Part shown: positions 36,655 to 46,099 of the stretch, one piece after another
How the letters are laid out: each line of letters begins with the position of its first letter
How positions within the stretch are numbered: position 1 is the stretch's first letter
From: Bianquea renquensis
Lineage (GTDB): Bacteria; Bacillota; Clostridia; Lachnospirales; Bianqueaceae
Reading direction: 5' to 3'
DNA: 64,000 bases
Assembly: GCF_014384895.1 (NCBI RefSeq)
Contig: NZ_JACRSQ010000014.1
Location: 29,552 to 93,551, forward strand
The notes under the pieces: model-generated
Told to the model about the DNA's origin: nothing
The model's input: only the letters and a program-made list of their open reading frames with translations
Database searches by the model: none
Program-made: the position numbers and the translations under genes

Positions 36655-36824
36655 CTTTGCGATTGAATCGCCGCCTTCTCATGCTCTTTCAACCCTGTGA
36701 AAGTGGATGTTCGGATGACGCCTGTCACCGCATCCACTTCTATTTTTGTCTGGCGCATCTGGTGCAAGACTCGGATTTCATTGAACCGTTCGCCCTTCCG
36801 GTATAAGCTCTCACAGCGTGCCAC
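36655..36824 (-). other. Possible short gene fragment, unrecognised
   Basis: The reverse strand reads about 56 residues of well-formed protein-like sequence starting MARCESLYRKGERFNEIRVL and including DAVTGVIRTSTFTGLKEHEK, then runs on antisense into the aldo/keto reductase gene. No ribosome site was found and I know no family. It may be a remnant cut when flanking DNA was joined. Low confidence. Confidence 0.2.
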
Positions 36825-36939
36825 TTAACCTTCGCCCGGTTCCCTCAGCGCAATGACTACGCCTTATCTTTGGACTACGGGGGATACAATAGGAGGACGC
36901 CGAGCGTTTGTAAAATAAAATTCAAAATTCGAGCCAATA

Positions 36940-36969
36940 GATTTTAGTCCTTATAGGTATCTTCTGAAC
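36940..36969 (-). repeat. Single CRISPR-repeat-like 30-mer near cas2
   Basis: One 30-base stretch with the core TCCTTATAGGTA ending in GAAC resembles, from memory, the type I-B repeats of clostridia (core CCTATAAGGA on the other strand). It lies 118 bases past the cas2 stop, where an array would be expected. Only one copy is present and no spacer can be shown, so this is at most a relic. Confidence 0.25.
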
Positions 36970-37086
36970 CCATCCATTCCGCATAAACAGTCACATTCTC
37001 CCTCTCCCCCTCCGCCCGCTCATTTCCTCATTTCTTCCACCGTCGACTCCCCGGAAAAAATCCCCTACTCCACATCGACGGCAATT

Positions 37087-37350
37087 TTACAGAAAAACCG
37101 TTGGTTTATTCTTTTCACAGCCGATTACATCTCGCTTTGAATATTTGGTACTCTGAAACGAATACAAAATCAGGGTATCTTCCATTTTATCCATTTTCAT
37201 CTCAAGCTCCTTCTGAAGCTTCTTGAAATTTCCCTCTGTTATCTTCCCCTCAAAGACCGAATTCTGCACCCACGTCAAATACTTGCGGCAAATCTTTAAC
37301 GCCTTCGCCACCCGCTTTTCACCAAAATCATAGACTACAATCACAAACAC
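37087..37350 (-). CDS. cas2: CRISPR-associated endoribonuclease-like Cas2
   Basis: Small ferredoxin-fold protein of 87 residues that, with Cas1, inserts new spacers. The first strand MFVIVVYDFGEKR carries the conserved Asp, and WVQNSVFEGKIT is typical of clostridial Cas2. The length is complete. The neighbouring cas1 is truncated and there is no array or effector gene in the window, so it is very probably non-functional alone. Confidence 0.88.
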   Translation of the reverse strand: MFVIVVYDFGEKRVAKALKICRKYLTWVQNSVFEGKITEGNFKKLQKELEMKMDKMEDTLILYSFQSTKYSKRDVIGCEKNKPTVFL

Positions 37351-37360
37351 AGCCGTTCAC

Positions 37361-37606
37361 CTACCATTTCGCTTCAAAAGGAGCATAGACTTCTCCCTCT
37401 GTCACAAATTTCTGGAGTTTATACAACTCCATGCGAATCAGCTGTTTATAGCTAACTCGCGTCTTAAGAGTCGGATGCGCAATCGTGGTCTCCAGTTTTG
37501 AATTCAACTCCTGGATAAACGTCTTGCGTCCATTCTCTTTAAAATCTTTTAAAGAGTCTTTGTAGTCTTCTTTCCCAAAAAGTTCGCGTTCCGCGGTACT
37601 CAGATC
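37361..37606 (-). pseudogene. cas1: Cas1 C-terminal fragment
   Basis: About 80 residues match the end of Cas1: a helical part (ENGRKTFIQELNSKLETTI) and the conserved terminus SYKQLIRMELYKLQKF followed by YAPFEAKW. The N-terminal domain and the metal-binding Glu/His/Asp residues are missing. The open frame continues upstream into the NhaC terminator, showing that the break occurred there. It ends 10 bases before cas2. Confidence 0.8.
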
Positions 37607-37641
37607 TAGGCCCGCCTTACGGCGGACTTTCCTATCGGATA

Positions 37642-37686
37642 AACAAAAACTGCGCTGAGCCGAGAATTTCCCCGCTGCAGCGCAGT
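37642..37686 (-). terminator. Terminator of the NhaC-type antiporter gene
   Basis: ACTGCGCTG (37649-37657) and CAGCGCAGT (37678-37686) form a perfect 9-bp stem, followed on the reverse strand by TTTTTGTTT. Confidence 0.8.
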
Positions 37687-37710
37687 CATTTTGAATCTCC
37701 CTTTTACAAG

Positions 37711-39216
37711 TCACTTATCTTTTGGCGCATCTGCCGGCTTCTTGTCCCGCTTAATGAAGAACAGCAACAGCCCTGCCACCAGGACGACGCCGAGGATCAG
37801 GCCGATCCAACCGTTCCCGCTAAATCCAGCGACAATATAGCTGACAAAGCAGCAGGCCGCTACCATGAGTGCATAGGGCATCTGTGTCGATACGTGCTCC
37901 AGATGGTTGCAGCCGGCTCCGGTGGAAGCCAGGATCGTCGTGTCGGAGATGGGCGACACGTGATCCCCGCAGACAGCGCCCGCTAACACGGCCGATACCG
38001 TTAAGACGAGCAGCGTATCCAGCTGATCGCCAAAGATGGCAAGAACAATGGGAATCAAAATTCCAAAGGTTCCCCAGGATGTGCCAGTGGCGAAGGCCAG
38101 ACCTAGCGCTGTTGCGAAGAAAATGGCCGGGAGGATCCCGTGGGCGATTTGGCTCTCCATCACAAGTTCTCGCACAAATCCGCCAGCGTCGAGGTAGTCT
38201 GCACTGCAGACACCGCTCAGCGTCCACGCCAGCGAAAGTATGGTAATTGCTGGTACCATGGCCTTGAATCCCTCGGTGATGCTGTCAGTAAATTCTTTGT
38301 AGGTCACAATTTTGCGGGGAAGGTACAGAAAAAACGTCACAATGAGTGTAAAGAAGGAGCCTAATACCAGAGACCGGGATGAGTCGCAATTTGCAAAGGC
38401 ATCTTTCACCGAAACACCATCCAGAATGCCTCCTGTATACAACATCGCAGAGATGCACAGTATGATCAGGACCGCAATAGGAATAATGAGATCCAGGACT
38501 CTTCCACGCCGCTGTTGCTCCTGCTCCGCAGGCACAGAGGCCTCCTTCATCTCACTCTGATGGCGGAGCTCATATTTCTTCATCGCGCCGAAATCCAGGT
38601 TCGTGGCAATCAGGATCACGATCATCAGAATCGTCAACAGCGCATAGAAGTTAAAGGGAATCGTCCGCAGAAATAGATTAAATCCATCAATGCTGCTGCC
38701 CTCCGGCAGGGACGATCCCACCGCTGCAGCCCAGCTGGAAATAGGGGCGATGATGCAGATCGGCGCTGCCGTCGCATCGATTATGTATGCAAGTTTCGCT
38801 CTGGATATCTTGTACTTGTCAGTCACTGGCTGCATGACTGTACCCACGGTCAGGCAATTGAAATAATCGTCAACAAAGATCAAAACACCTAGTGCGGAGG
38901 TAGCGCCCAGGGCTCCCCTTTTGGATCGGATGGATTTGGACGCCCAATTTCCATATGCCCGGGAGGCGCCGGATTTGGACATCAGCGCCACCAGCATTCC
39001 CAAAAAGATCAAGAACAAAATAATGTTTGCATTGTCGCCGATTTTATTACCCATGATGCCAAACGCAGTCTCAACGGCTGTCACCGGATTGAATCCAGTA
39101 AAGAATAAGGCGCCGGCTAAAATACCGATGAGCAGGGAGATATACACCTCCTTGGTGATCAGCGCCAGCACAATCGCTACAATCGGCGGCACCAGCGCCC
39201 AAAAGGTTCCTTCCAT
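37711..39216 (-). CDS. NhaC-family Na+/H+ antiporter
   Basis: Multispanning secondary transporter of 501 residues, with about 11-12 hydrophobic segments over its full length and the conserved NhaC-type loops (FVDDYFNCLTVGTVMQPV and AGAVCGDHVSPISDTT). The latter resembles the ion-binding region of the family. Members exchange Na+ for H+ or an amino-acid-like substrate pair. The frame starts at 39237, but AAGGAGGATTATTGT precedes the ATG at 39216. Monocistronic, with promoter and terminator identified. Confidence 0.9.
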   Translation of the reverse strand: MEGTFWALVPPIVAIVLALITKEVYISLLIGILAGALFFTGFNPVTAVETAFGIMGNKIGDNANIILFLIFLGMLVALMSKSGASRAYGNWASKSIRSKRGALGATSALGVLIFVDDYFNCLTVGTVMQPVTDKYKISRAKLAYIIDATAAPICIIAPISSWAAAVGSSLPEGSSIDGFNLFLRTIPFNFYALLTILMIVILIATNLDFGAMKKYELRHQSEMKEASVPAEQEQQRRGRVLDLIIPIAVLIILCISAMLYTGGILDGVSVKDAFANCDSSRSLVLGSFFTLIVTFFLYLPRKIVTYKEFTDSITEGFKAMVPAITILSLAWTLSGVCSADYLDAGGFVRELVMESQIAHGILPAIFFATALGLAFATGTSWGTFGILIPIVLAIFGDQLDTLLVLTVSAVLAGAVCGDHVSPISDTTILASTGAGCNHLEHVSTQMPYALMVAACCFVSYIVAGFSGNGWIGLILGVVLVAGLLLFFIKRDKKPADAPKDK

Positions 39217-39269
39217 ACAATAATCCTCCTTCTTCATTCAAGTTTCTTACAGCTCTCTATATCCCCCCT

Positions 39270-39298
39270 ATTATACTGTAGATGGCTGGCAAATTCAA
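39270..39298 (-). promoter_or_regulatory. Promoter of the NhaC-type gene
   Basis: TTGAAT (39293-39298), 17 bases, TATAAT (39270-39275), reverse strand. Confidence 0.7.
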
Positions 39299-39428
39299 TT
39301 CCATTTGCCATTTTCCTACAAGCCAATCTCATTTTCATGTAAAATGTCTATATTTATGCCCGAAAATTTGGCAAATTCAGCGGGCAACTTTGCCATATTC
39401 TATAATCCTTCGACGACTCGCCCCTCGA

Positions 39429-40229
39429 TTATGGCTTTGGAATCTGAACCGTTGCCTCCGGCTTCTTTAGATGATAGTAGAAGAGATATTGCTGCATCAG
39501 CCCCGCACATCCCTCGTAGCGCGAGAAAGGGAATCCCTCTGGATAGTAGAGTGCCACCACCTGTCTCATATGGGTATCCATGGGAAACGAATCCATCCGG
39601 TGCAGGCCGTACAGACAGATACAGTCCGCCACCTTGGGGCCAATCCCCTTTCGTTCCAAAAGCGCCTTTTTGACCTCGCCTGTCTCCATGGAGTGCAACA
39701 TTTCCAACTCCATGGGATGTCTCGCATAATACTCTGCTGTATCCCGGACATACTCCGCCCTGTATCCCAATCCAAGCTCTCTCAGGGTCGCATTCTCAAG
39801 CGCTGCTACCTCCTGCGGTTCTGGGAATCGTCCTTGCGTCAGAGCGCAGAGTGCGTTGAGCGACGTCCGGATTCTGGGAATATTATTATTTTGGCTGATG
39901 AGAAAACTGATAAGAATCTCCCACAAATCCTGCCGCAAAATCCGCATTCCCCTTCCATACTCCGCCGCCCTGCACAAATACGTATCCCCCGGGTCGATCT
40001 GAGCTTTCCACCTTTCATAGTCCGTATCCAGATCAAAATAGGAGCGCCAAAATGTCGTAAACTCTGACTCATCGCAGGATAAGTCAAAAACTGCTCCCAT
40101 CTGGCGTACCTGTACAAAGTGCCCAGAAGATGGAATTTCATACAGTCCCGGCTCGATTCTGCGCCACCGAAAGCACTGGCCAGACTCATAGATCTGATCA
40201 AGATCCAGAGATTCTATTTGTATCCGCAT
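39429..40229 (-). CDS. 8-oxoguanine DNA glycosylase/AP lyase (OGG-type)
   Basis: Base-excision repair enzyme of 266 residues. An N-terminal OGG-type domain (SGQCFRW) precedes the helix-hairpin-helix GPD domain. GIGPKVADCICLYGL carries the catalytic Lys and MDTHMRQVV the catalytic Asp. This order matches bacterial OGG1-like proteins annotated as DNA-3-methyladenine glycosylase 2. Start after AAAGGAG. Confidence 0.9.
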   Translation of the reverse strand: MRIQIESLDLDQIYESGQCFRWRRIEPGLYEIPSSGHFVQVRQMGAVFDLSCDESEFTTFWRSYFDLDTDYERWKAQIDPGDTYLCRAAEYGRGMRILRQDLWEILISFLISQNNNIPRIRTSLNALCALTQGRFPEPQEVAALENATLRELGLGYRAEYVRDTAEYYARHPMELEMLHSMETGEVKKALLERKGIGPKVADCICLYGLHRMDSFPMDTHMRQVVALYYPEGFPFSRYEGCAGLMQQYLFYYHLKKPEATVQIPKP

Positions 40230-40301
40230 GTCTCTGCTCCTTTACTCTTTCCACATGATGTTTTTGTATCGTTAAAAATGATGGCGCCCTCAAAATCTGG
40301 C

Positions 40302-40709
40302 CTATGAGCGAAAAAAATTCTTCCTCTGTCTCAAAAGGCTGACTCTGAAAATACAGCTCAAAAGTCCCTCCCAATCGCAGCACATCTCCTCACAGAATGA
40401 CCAGCAATCATGCCCTCTTCTGGACCGCAAAAACATAAGCTTCCGCCTTGGGCGCGACACCGGTGTAATCATACATAGTGCAGTCGTGTCCACCGTGACC
40501 TCTCCTTTTTTATCAAGATGGGAATAATATTCCTTGATCGGGTACGCGATAAGCAGAGGAATGGGACATTTTCCGCTTCTATACACGCTGGGGCTGACGC
40601 CGAAGATTTTTCGGAAAGCTCTGGAATACCCTTCATGGGAATCAAACCCTGAATCAAGAGCGACATCAAGAATATTCCTACCCCGGCTAGCGAGCTCCGC
40701 CCTCTCAAT
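40302..40709 (-). pseudogene. AraC regulator remnant with effector-binding domain
   Basis: One frame reads the second helix-turn-helix of an AraC protein (NILDVALDSGFDSHEGYSRA then FRKIFGVSPSVYR), a linker (PIPLLIAYPIKEYYSHL) and the start of a GyrI-like effector domain (RPRRKLMFLRS, WSFCEEMCCDWEGLL). The first helix-turn-helix is cut by a stop and the effector domain is lost after a shift near 40302. It is directly upstream of the glycosylase gene and should be inactive. Confidence 0.7.
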
Positions 40710-40967
40710 CTAATCCTATCACAGGGGCAATGCTTTTGTCTTGACTGAATTAGACAATCCTTTGTTGAATGTCTGTCAAGTGGGCCATCATCGCCACATC
40801 CTGCTGCCGGTTGTGCATATAATCTCCCGTTATTATACTGCAAATCCACCCGCAAATCAACGACGGCTCTATATCGAGAAAAAGGAACCCTCTGCCCTGA
40901 CAAGCATATTGTATAGTAGCATCAAGAGCATGAAGAGTCAATTCAAAAAGTATGGAGCTGGTACTAT

Positions 40968-41546
40968 ATGAAAAAGCTATGGTTAAAATTCAAGCTGTCT
41001 TTTAAAATGATACGTCTCGTTGACAAATTTCTGATGTTGTTTATGCTGATACTATTGGTGTACTCTGCATTCAATCTATTTGCCCATGAAGAGTATACAC
41101 AGGATACCAACGCCATCGATGTTATCGTTCGAACATCTGCCGCTGCGATCTTTGGATATTTTTTAAGCAGTAATTTTACAAAAGGGAGTTCCTCCGGCAT
41201 AACACGCACACCGTATCCTCGCAGCGACGCAGAGCTCCCGCCGCGCAATACTGCGGAGCCATCCATTAAAAATCAAATTGGATTCCAAACCTCTCCCGAT
41301 GCCTCAACGGAAAAACCGGGAAATGCCGATTTTCATCCGTTGCCGTCAACGATTCCAGCGCATTGCGATACAATCCAAGTCATTGTCGTGTCCGCCATAG
41401 GGGGATGCTCTCTGCTATTTTTATTGATTTTGCGAAACTATGTGGAAATAACACCTGAAATAACAGCGACAGCTTCTCAGCTCCGAGACTTTGTATCTGC
41501 GTGTATCGGATATCTTGTCAGCTGCGGAAAAAGCCATGGAGAGTGA
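40968..41546 (+). CDS. Small membrane protein of unknown function
   Basis: 192 residues with a basic N-terminus, a membrane segment near 22-40, another short hydrophobic stretch near 55-67 (TSAAAIFGYFLSSNF), a polar Pro/Ser-rich middle, and a membrane segment near 135-153 (VIVVSAIGGCSLLFLLILR). ATG follows GGAG. I recognise no family and the neighbours give no clear context. Confidence 0.55.
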   Translation: MKKLWLKFKLSFKMIRLVDKFLMLFMLILLVYSAFNLFAHEEYTQDTNAIDVIVRTSAAAIFGYFLSSNFTKGSSSGITRTPYPRSDAELPPRNTAEPSIKNQIGFQTSPDASTEKPGNADFHPLPSTIPAHCDTIQVIVVSAIGGCSLLFLLILRNYVEITPEITATASQLRDFVSACIGYLVSCGKSHGE

Positions 41547-41702
41547 CGATTACCGTTGGAAAGCCCCGTCCATACCCCCTTTCGTTGAACTTACTGATTG
41601 GCGCTCAACCTGTGGTTGCATTGCGCAGAACTACAAAAAGGCCGGTTGCTGTGGGACAATCGACCTTTCAGACTGTAGAAGCGGATGTCCGTTTTGCTTA
41701 CC

Positions 41703-41903
41703 CTATTCCTTCCAGCTTTTCAGGCACTTGCCGAGAAGCTCGGCCAAGGTTTTCTTTTCGTCATCATTCAGCGCTGCAAGCAGCTCCGCATTGGTTTTAC
41801 CGGAATCCTTTCCGGCGCTGTGATGTAGATAGTGTCCGCATCTTCTGAGCGTAACGATTACGGTATCATCCGTGTTCATAGTTGTAGTATCCATGTTTTC
41901 CAT
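41703..41903 (-). CDS. Small protein, probable MarR remnant lacking the DNA-binding core
   Basis: A 66-residue ORF with AGGAGGG before ATG 41903. It begins like some ABC-linked MarR regulators (TLRRCGHYLHH) and ends like the MarR dimerisation helix (LAALNDDEKKTLAELLGKCL). That helix is close to the end of the intact MarR at 45532-46074 (FSCLSEEDKDLLLSLLEKV). The winged helix between is missing. It is the last gene after the ABC exporter pair. It could be a dimerisation-only partner or simply a deletion relic. Confidence 0.45.
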   Translation of the reverse strand: MENMDTTTMNTDDTVIVTLRRCGHYLHHSAGKDSGKTNAELLAALNDDEKKTLAELLGKCLKSWKE

Positions 41904-41963
41904 AAAATATTCCCTCCTGTGTGGCTTTTTTCCATTCATGGACAAGTAAATGTAAAGATTCGT

Positions 41964-43781
41964 TTATGTTGCAAAACCTGCATATTGTGTCATATAAAGC
42001 TCATAATATTTCCCCCTTTCCGCGAGCAACTCCTCATGAGTCCCGCTCTCCACCATCGCTCCGTGATCCATAACGACGATAAGATCGGAATCTCGGATGG
42101 TGGACAGGCGGTGGGCGATAACGATGCTTGTGCGGTTCTTCATCACAAGCTGCATCGCATCCTGAATCGCTTTTTCAGTGCGGGTATCCACGTTGGATGT
42201 CGCCTCGTCGAGGATGAGTATTTTCGGGTCTGCGACAAAAGCCCGGGCAATGGCAAGCAACTGGCGCTGTCCCTGACTGATGGTTTCGCCGGAACCGGTC
42301 AGCACCGTGTCATATCCTTGCGGAAGAAAATCGATCATGTCCTTGCAGCGGCTTATTTCCACTGCCAACTGAATCTGTTCCTCTCCTGCATTTTCGTTTC
42401 CATATTTCAGATTGTTCCGAACCGTATTTGAAAATAGAACCGTATCCTGCAACACAATGGCAACATTCTGACGAAGGCTACCCCGTGAGACGTCCCTGAT
42501 ATTTTGTTTATTGATGAAAATTTCACCGCCGTCGATATCATAGAAACGCATGAGTAGATTGACAATGGTTGTCTTGCCGCTTCCCGTCGCGCCGACAAGC
42601 GCCACTTTCTTGCCGGAAGGTACCGTAAGAGTGAAATCGCGAATGACCGGATGCTCTGGCTCATAGGCGAACCACACATTCTGGAATGTAACCGCGGCGC
42701 TTTTTTCCTCTGCCAGCGCCTCTCCCGTTTTATCCTCATTCACTTCATTCAGAACCGTAAACACACGCTCCGCCCCTGCAATGGCCGTCTGCAGCTGTCC
42801 GTAAATCTGTGCGATCTCATTGATCGGGCGGCTAAACTGCTTGGCGTACACGATAAAGGCGGAGATGACGCCGACGGAGATCAAGCCGTTGATTGAAAAA
42901 TATCCGCCAAAGGCAGCGATAATAACAAACCCAATGTTGCCGATGCAGTTCATGATCGGACCCATAACGCCGCTGAAAATATCTGTCTTGATGCCGGCCT
43001 TGGTCAGCGAATCCGCAGTATTGCAGAATTCCTCCGCGGTCATGTCCTGATGATTGTAGGCGACAACCGTGTGGTAGCCAGAGACCATTTCCTCCACCGT
43101 TCCGTTGAGCTGGCCCAAAAGCATTTGCCGTTTGCGTGAAAATTTCCGCACCTTGCCAGAGAGAATTTTGGTCGCAAGCAGCGTCAATAAAACAGTCGCA
43201 AAGCTGAGCAGCGCGAGCTGTGGACAATACCACAACATAATGGCTACTGTTCCAATGATGGTCAGCACACCAGAAAACAGAGAGGGCAGGGATTGTGAGA
43301 CAGTGGTTGAAATATTTTCGATATCATTGGTCATTCGGCTCATGACGTCCCCGTGAGAATGCGTGTCAAGATATCGGACCGGCAGATCCACGATCTTTCC
43401 GAAGAGTTCCTCCCGCATACGTTTGACGATGCGCTGACTGATCTTCGCGCTGAGCAGGCCCTGCAAAAGCTGACTGCCGCTGTACAGCAGGTAGACCACA
43501 AGCATGAAAATCAAAGTTTTTGCAAAGCTCCCTGTTACTGTTCCGGCAATCATATCAATCGCGCGACTTTGCAGACTCGGAGCATAAACGCCGCAGACAG
43601 TGCCGAAGATAACGACGGCAAGCATACAGATGACCATTATTTTTTCATGTGCAAAATATAGGGCAATGCGTTTTAAGGTACTGCCAACGTTCTCTGCGCG
43701 CTGCACCTCTGCAAAGCGGGCGTTCCTGTTCATCCCGGGGATATTGCGTTCTGCCAATTTTGAATCGCTTTGGTCACTCAT
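41964..43781 (-). CDS. ABC exporter, fused membrane and ATPase domains (second half)
   Basis: Half-transporter of 605 residues with six membrane segments (about 35-330) and a C-terminal ATPase: Walker A GATGSGKTT, signature ISQGQRQLLAIARA, Walker B ILILDEATSNVD, and switch His (IAHRLST). The ATG at 43781 overlaps the end of the preceding half-transporter by 8 bases, so the pair forms a heterodimer. The catalytic Glu after Walker B is present, so this is the active-site-competent partner. Preceded by a MarR regulator; drug or peptide export is likely. Confidence 0.92.
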   Translation of the reverse strand: MSDQSDSKLAERNIPGMNRNARFAEVQRAENVGSTLKRIALYFAHEKIMVICMLAVVIFGTVCGVYAPSLQSRAIDMIAGTVTGSFAKTLIFMLVVYLLYSGSQLLQGLLSAKISQRIVKRMREELFGKIVDLPVRYLDTHSHGDVMSRMTNDIENISTTVSQSLPSLFSGVLTIIGTVAIMLWYCPQLALLSFATVLLTLLATKILSGKVRKFSRKRQMLLGQLNGTVEEMVSGYHTVVAYNHQDMTAEEFCNTADSLTKAGIKTDIFSGVMGPIMNCIGNIGFVIIAAFGGYFSINGLISVGVISAFIVYAKQFSRPINEIAQIYGQLQTAIAGAERVFTVLNEVNEDKTGEALAEEKSAAVTFQNVWFAYEPEHPVIRDFTLTVPSGKKVALVGATGSGKTTIVNLLMRFYDIDGGEIFINKQNIRDVSRGSLRQNVAIVLQDTVLFSNTVRNNLKYGNENAGEEQIQLAVEISRCKDMIDFLPQGYDTVLTGSGETISQGQRQLLAIARAFVADPKILILDEATSNVDTRTEKAIQDAMQLVMKNRTSIVIAHRLSTIRDSDLIVVMDHGAMVESGTHEELLAERGKYYELYMTQYAGFAT

Positions 43782-45513
43782 GATTCTCAGCCTCCTCTCC
43801 AATCTGAGAATGATAGATATCCTGATAGGTCGCGCAGGATTTCATAAGTTCTTCGTGGGACCCGCAGGCTGCAATTTTACCGTTTTCGAGCACCGCGATT
43901 CTGTCAGCACCGCGTACCGAAGCAATTCGCTGCGCGATGATGATTTTGGTGCTCTCCGGTTTTGTCTTCTGCAAAGCTTTGTATAAATTGGATTCGGTTT
44001 TCAGGTCAAGAGCGCTGGTCGCGTCATCAAAAATCAGAATCTCGGCCGGTTTTAAGACAGCCCTTGCAATGGACAGCCGCTGTTTCTGCCCTCCAGATAA
44101 ACTCACCCCCCGCTCTGCAACAATTGTATCGTACCCATTGGGTGTTAAGGAAATAAAATCATCTGCCTGGGCCGTGTGGGCCGCTGATTGTACAGCTTCC
44201 TCTGTTGCCGACGGCGAGCCCCACGAGATGTTTTCTTTGATGGATGTGCTGAACAGTTCGCTCTTTTGCAGAGCAATCGCCACTTTTTCCCGCAATGCTT
44301 TCTGCTCGTAGTCCCGCACATCGACTCCGTCCACCAGGATCGCTCCGCCCGTGACATCATAAAAGCGCGGGATCAAATTGACAAGCGTAGTTTTGCCACA
44401 GCCGGTTGTGCCCATAATTCCCACCGTTTCGCCTTGATGTACGGTGAGATTGATATGATCCAGTACAACCTGGCCTGTTTCAGGATAGGAAAAGGATACA
44501 TCGCGAAATTCGATTGTTCCGTGTTGCTCGGTTTCCCCGCTGAGGGAGCCGTCAACAAGCTCCTGCTTGCTGTGCAATATCTCTTTTACGCGCTTCCAAG
44601 AAGCGATTCCCCTGGAAATATTCTGGAATAGCATAACGAGCATCAGAATGCCATTGAGAAGCTGAGTGGTATAGGTGATCGCCGCCATTATCGTCCCTGG
44701 CGTTGCCCCGCCGCCGCTGACTTCGAAGGATCCCACAAGAAGAATGATCGCCACCACGATATACATCAGCGCATTGATGATGGGATTCATAAAGGCAAAG
44801 ATCACAAGCACCTTGAGCTGCGTTTTGATCAGTTCATCGTTTGCCTTTCTGAAGCGCGCCTTTTCGTAGATTTCACGGACACAAGCCTTGATGATGCGGA
44901 TCCCGGACACATCCTCCTGCATGATCTCGTTAATGGAATCCAACTGCGCCTGTAATTTGGAAAACAGCGGATTCGCCCTTGACAGGCAAAATGCCAGACA
45001 GCCGACGATAAAAGGAAATGCGCACAACACAATCAGACCAAACTCTCGATTTAGACGAAACATACAATACATACTGCCAAACATCAGCAGCGACATGCGG
45101 ATCATGCCGCGGACAAACTGAGACACAAAATTTTGCACCTGTGTGATGTCGTTGGTCACTCTCGTTACCAGAGAACCTGTACCGAATTTATCAAGCTGTG
45201 GGAAAGAAAAGGTCATAATATTGCGGAACGAGTCCTTTCGGATATCATTTCCGATATTTTGGCCTGACAGATGGACAAATACATTATTGAGTGATCCGCA
45301 GAGACCGCCAAACAGGACAAGGCCGATCATCTGAATCCCCAATTTCCAGATCAAATTCAAATTGCCAACGCCGCCGTTGTTCAATCCGAGGACACCGTCA
45401 TCCACAATATGGCTCATCAATCCCGGTTGAATCAGATCCATCAGCACCTCACCGACCATAAACAGAGCGGCAAGTATGGCAAAATGCAGGTACCGCTTGA
45501 CATATTTCCACAT
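43774..45513 (-). CDS. ABC exporter, fused membrane and ATPase domains (first half)
   Basis: Half-transporter of 579 residues with six N-terminal membrane segments and an ATPase domain: Walker A GTTGCGKTT, signature LSGGQKQRLSIARA, Walker B ILIFDDATSALD. The residue after Walker B is Asp rather than Glu and the switch position is Gln (IIAQRIAS), the mark of the degenerate site in heterodimeric exporters. This supports pairing with the protein at 41964-43781. ATG follows GGAG; the gene is 18 bases past the MarR gene. Confidence 0.92.
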   Translation of the reverse strand: MWKYVKRYLHFAILAALFMVGEVLMDLIQPGLMSHIVDDGVLGLNNGGVGNLNLIWKLGIQMIGLVLFGGLCGSLNNVFVHLSGQNIGNDIRKDSFRNIMTFSFPQLDKFGTGSLVTRVTNDITQVQNFVSQFVRGMIRMSLLMFGSMYCMFRLNREFGLIVLCAFPFIVGCLAFCLSRANPLFSKLQAQLDSINEIMQEDVSGIRIIKACVREIYEKARFRKANDELIKTQLKVLVIFAFMNPIINALMYIVVAIILLVGSFEVSGGGATPGTIMAAITYTTQLLNGILMLVMLFQNISRGIASWKRVKEILHSKQELVDGSLSGETEQHGTIEFRDVSFSYPETGQVVLDHINLTVHQGETVGIMGTTGCGKTTLVNLIPRFYDVTGGAILVDGVDVRDYEQKALREKVAIALQKSELFSTSIKENISWGSPSATEEAVQSAAHTAQADDFISLTPNGYDTIVAERGVSLSGGQKQRLSIARAVLKPAEILIFDDATSALDLKTESNLYKALQKTKPESTKIIIAQRIASVRGADRIAVLENGKIAACGSHEELMKSCATYQDIYHSQIGEEAENHE

Positions 45514-45531
45514 AAAACGTTCTCCGTTTCC

Positions 45532-46074
45532 TCAATGGCGCTCTCCCCTGTGATGCATATGCCGTCCATGGCAATGCTCACTGTGGTCGCGGTTTTCCAT
45601 ATTGCCCTGATATCGCGTTTGCCAGTCTGCATTCACTTTCTCAAGCAGTGATAGCAACAAATCTTTGTCCTCCTCCGACAGACAGGAAAACATCTCTTCA
45701 TGCCGCCGATTTCGCTGTTCTACAGCTTCGTATGCTAATCTTTTGCCTTCTTCGGTGAGTTCGATGTTCATCGTCCGACGATCCGTCTCGCTCATGGTTC
45801 GCGTAATAAGCCCAGCGATTTCCAGCTTTGCGATTACCTCGCTGGCGGATCCCGGCTGGATGCCGAGCCTCTCGGTAAGCTCCCGCTGCGTAGTTCTGCC
45901 CATCTCATTCAATACAATCAGAATACGCTTCTGGCTCCCTTTTCCTTCATACAAAAACCGCATCGTATGGCTCAGATCCCGCAGATTGATAATAAGCTTA
46001 TCGTTGCGGTCCGCGTCCTTATAGTGCGCTGCACGCCATGCCTCATGAATTTCATGGTCTTGATGTCTTTTCAT
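45532..46074 (-). CDS. MarR-family transcriptional regulator
   Basis: Regulator of 180 residues with the winged helix (TQRELTERLGIQPGSASEVIAKLEI, wing SETDRRTMNIELTEEGKRLA) and a C-terminal dimerisation helix. It ends in a His-rich tail (HCHGRHMHHRGERH) that could bind metal. The ATG at 46074 has AAAGGAG at proper spacing; the ATG at 46092 overlaps that site. First gene of the MarR-ABC operon and likely its repressor through the inverted repeat at its promoter. Confidence 0.93.
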   Translation of the reverse strand: MKRHQDHEIHEAWRAAHYKDADRNDKLIINLRDLSHTMRFLYEGKGSQKRILIVLNEMGRTTQRELTERLGIQPGSASEVIAKLEIAGLITRTMSETDRRTMNIELTEEGKRLAYEAVEQRNRRHEEMFSCLSEEDKDLLLSLLEKVNADWQTRYQGNMENRDHSEHCHGRHMHHRGERH

Positions 46075-46099
46075 AGGGATACTCCTTTCCATTTATTAT

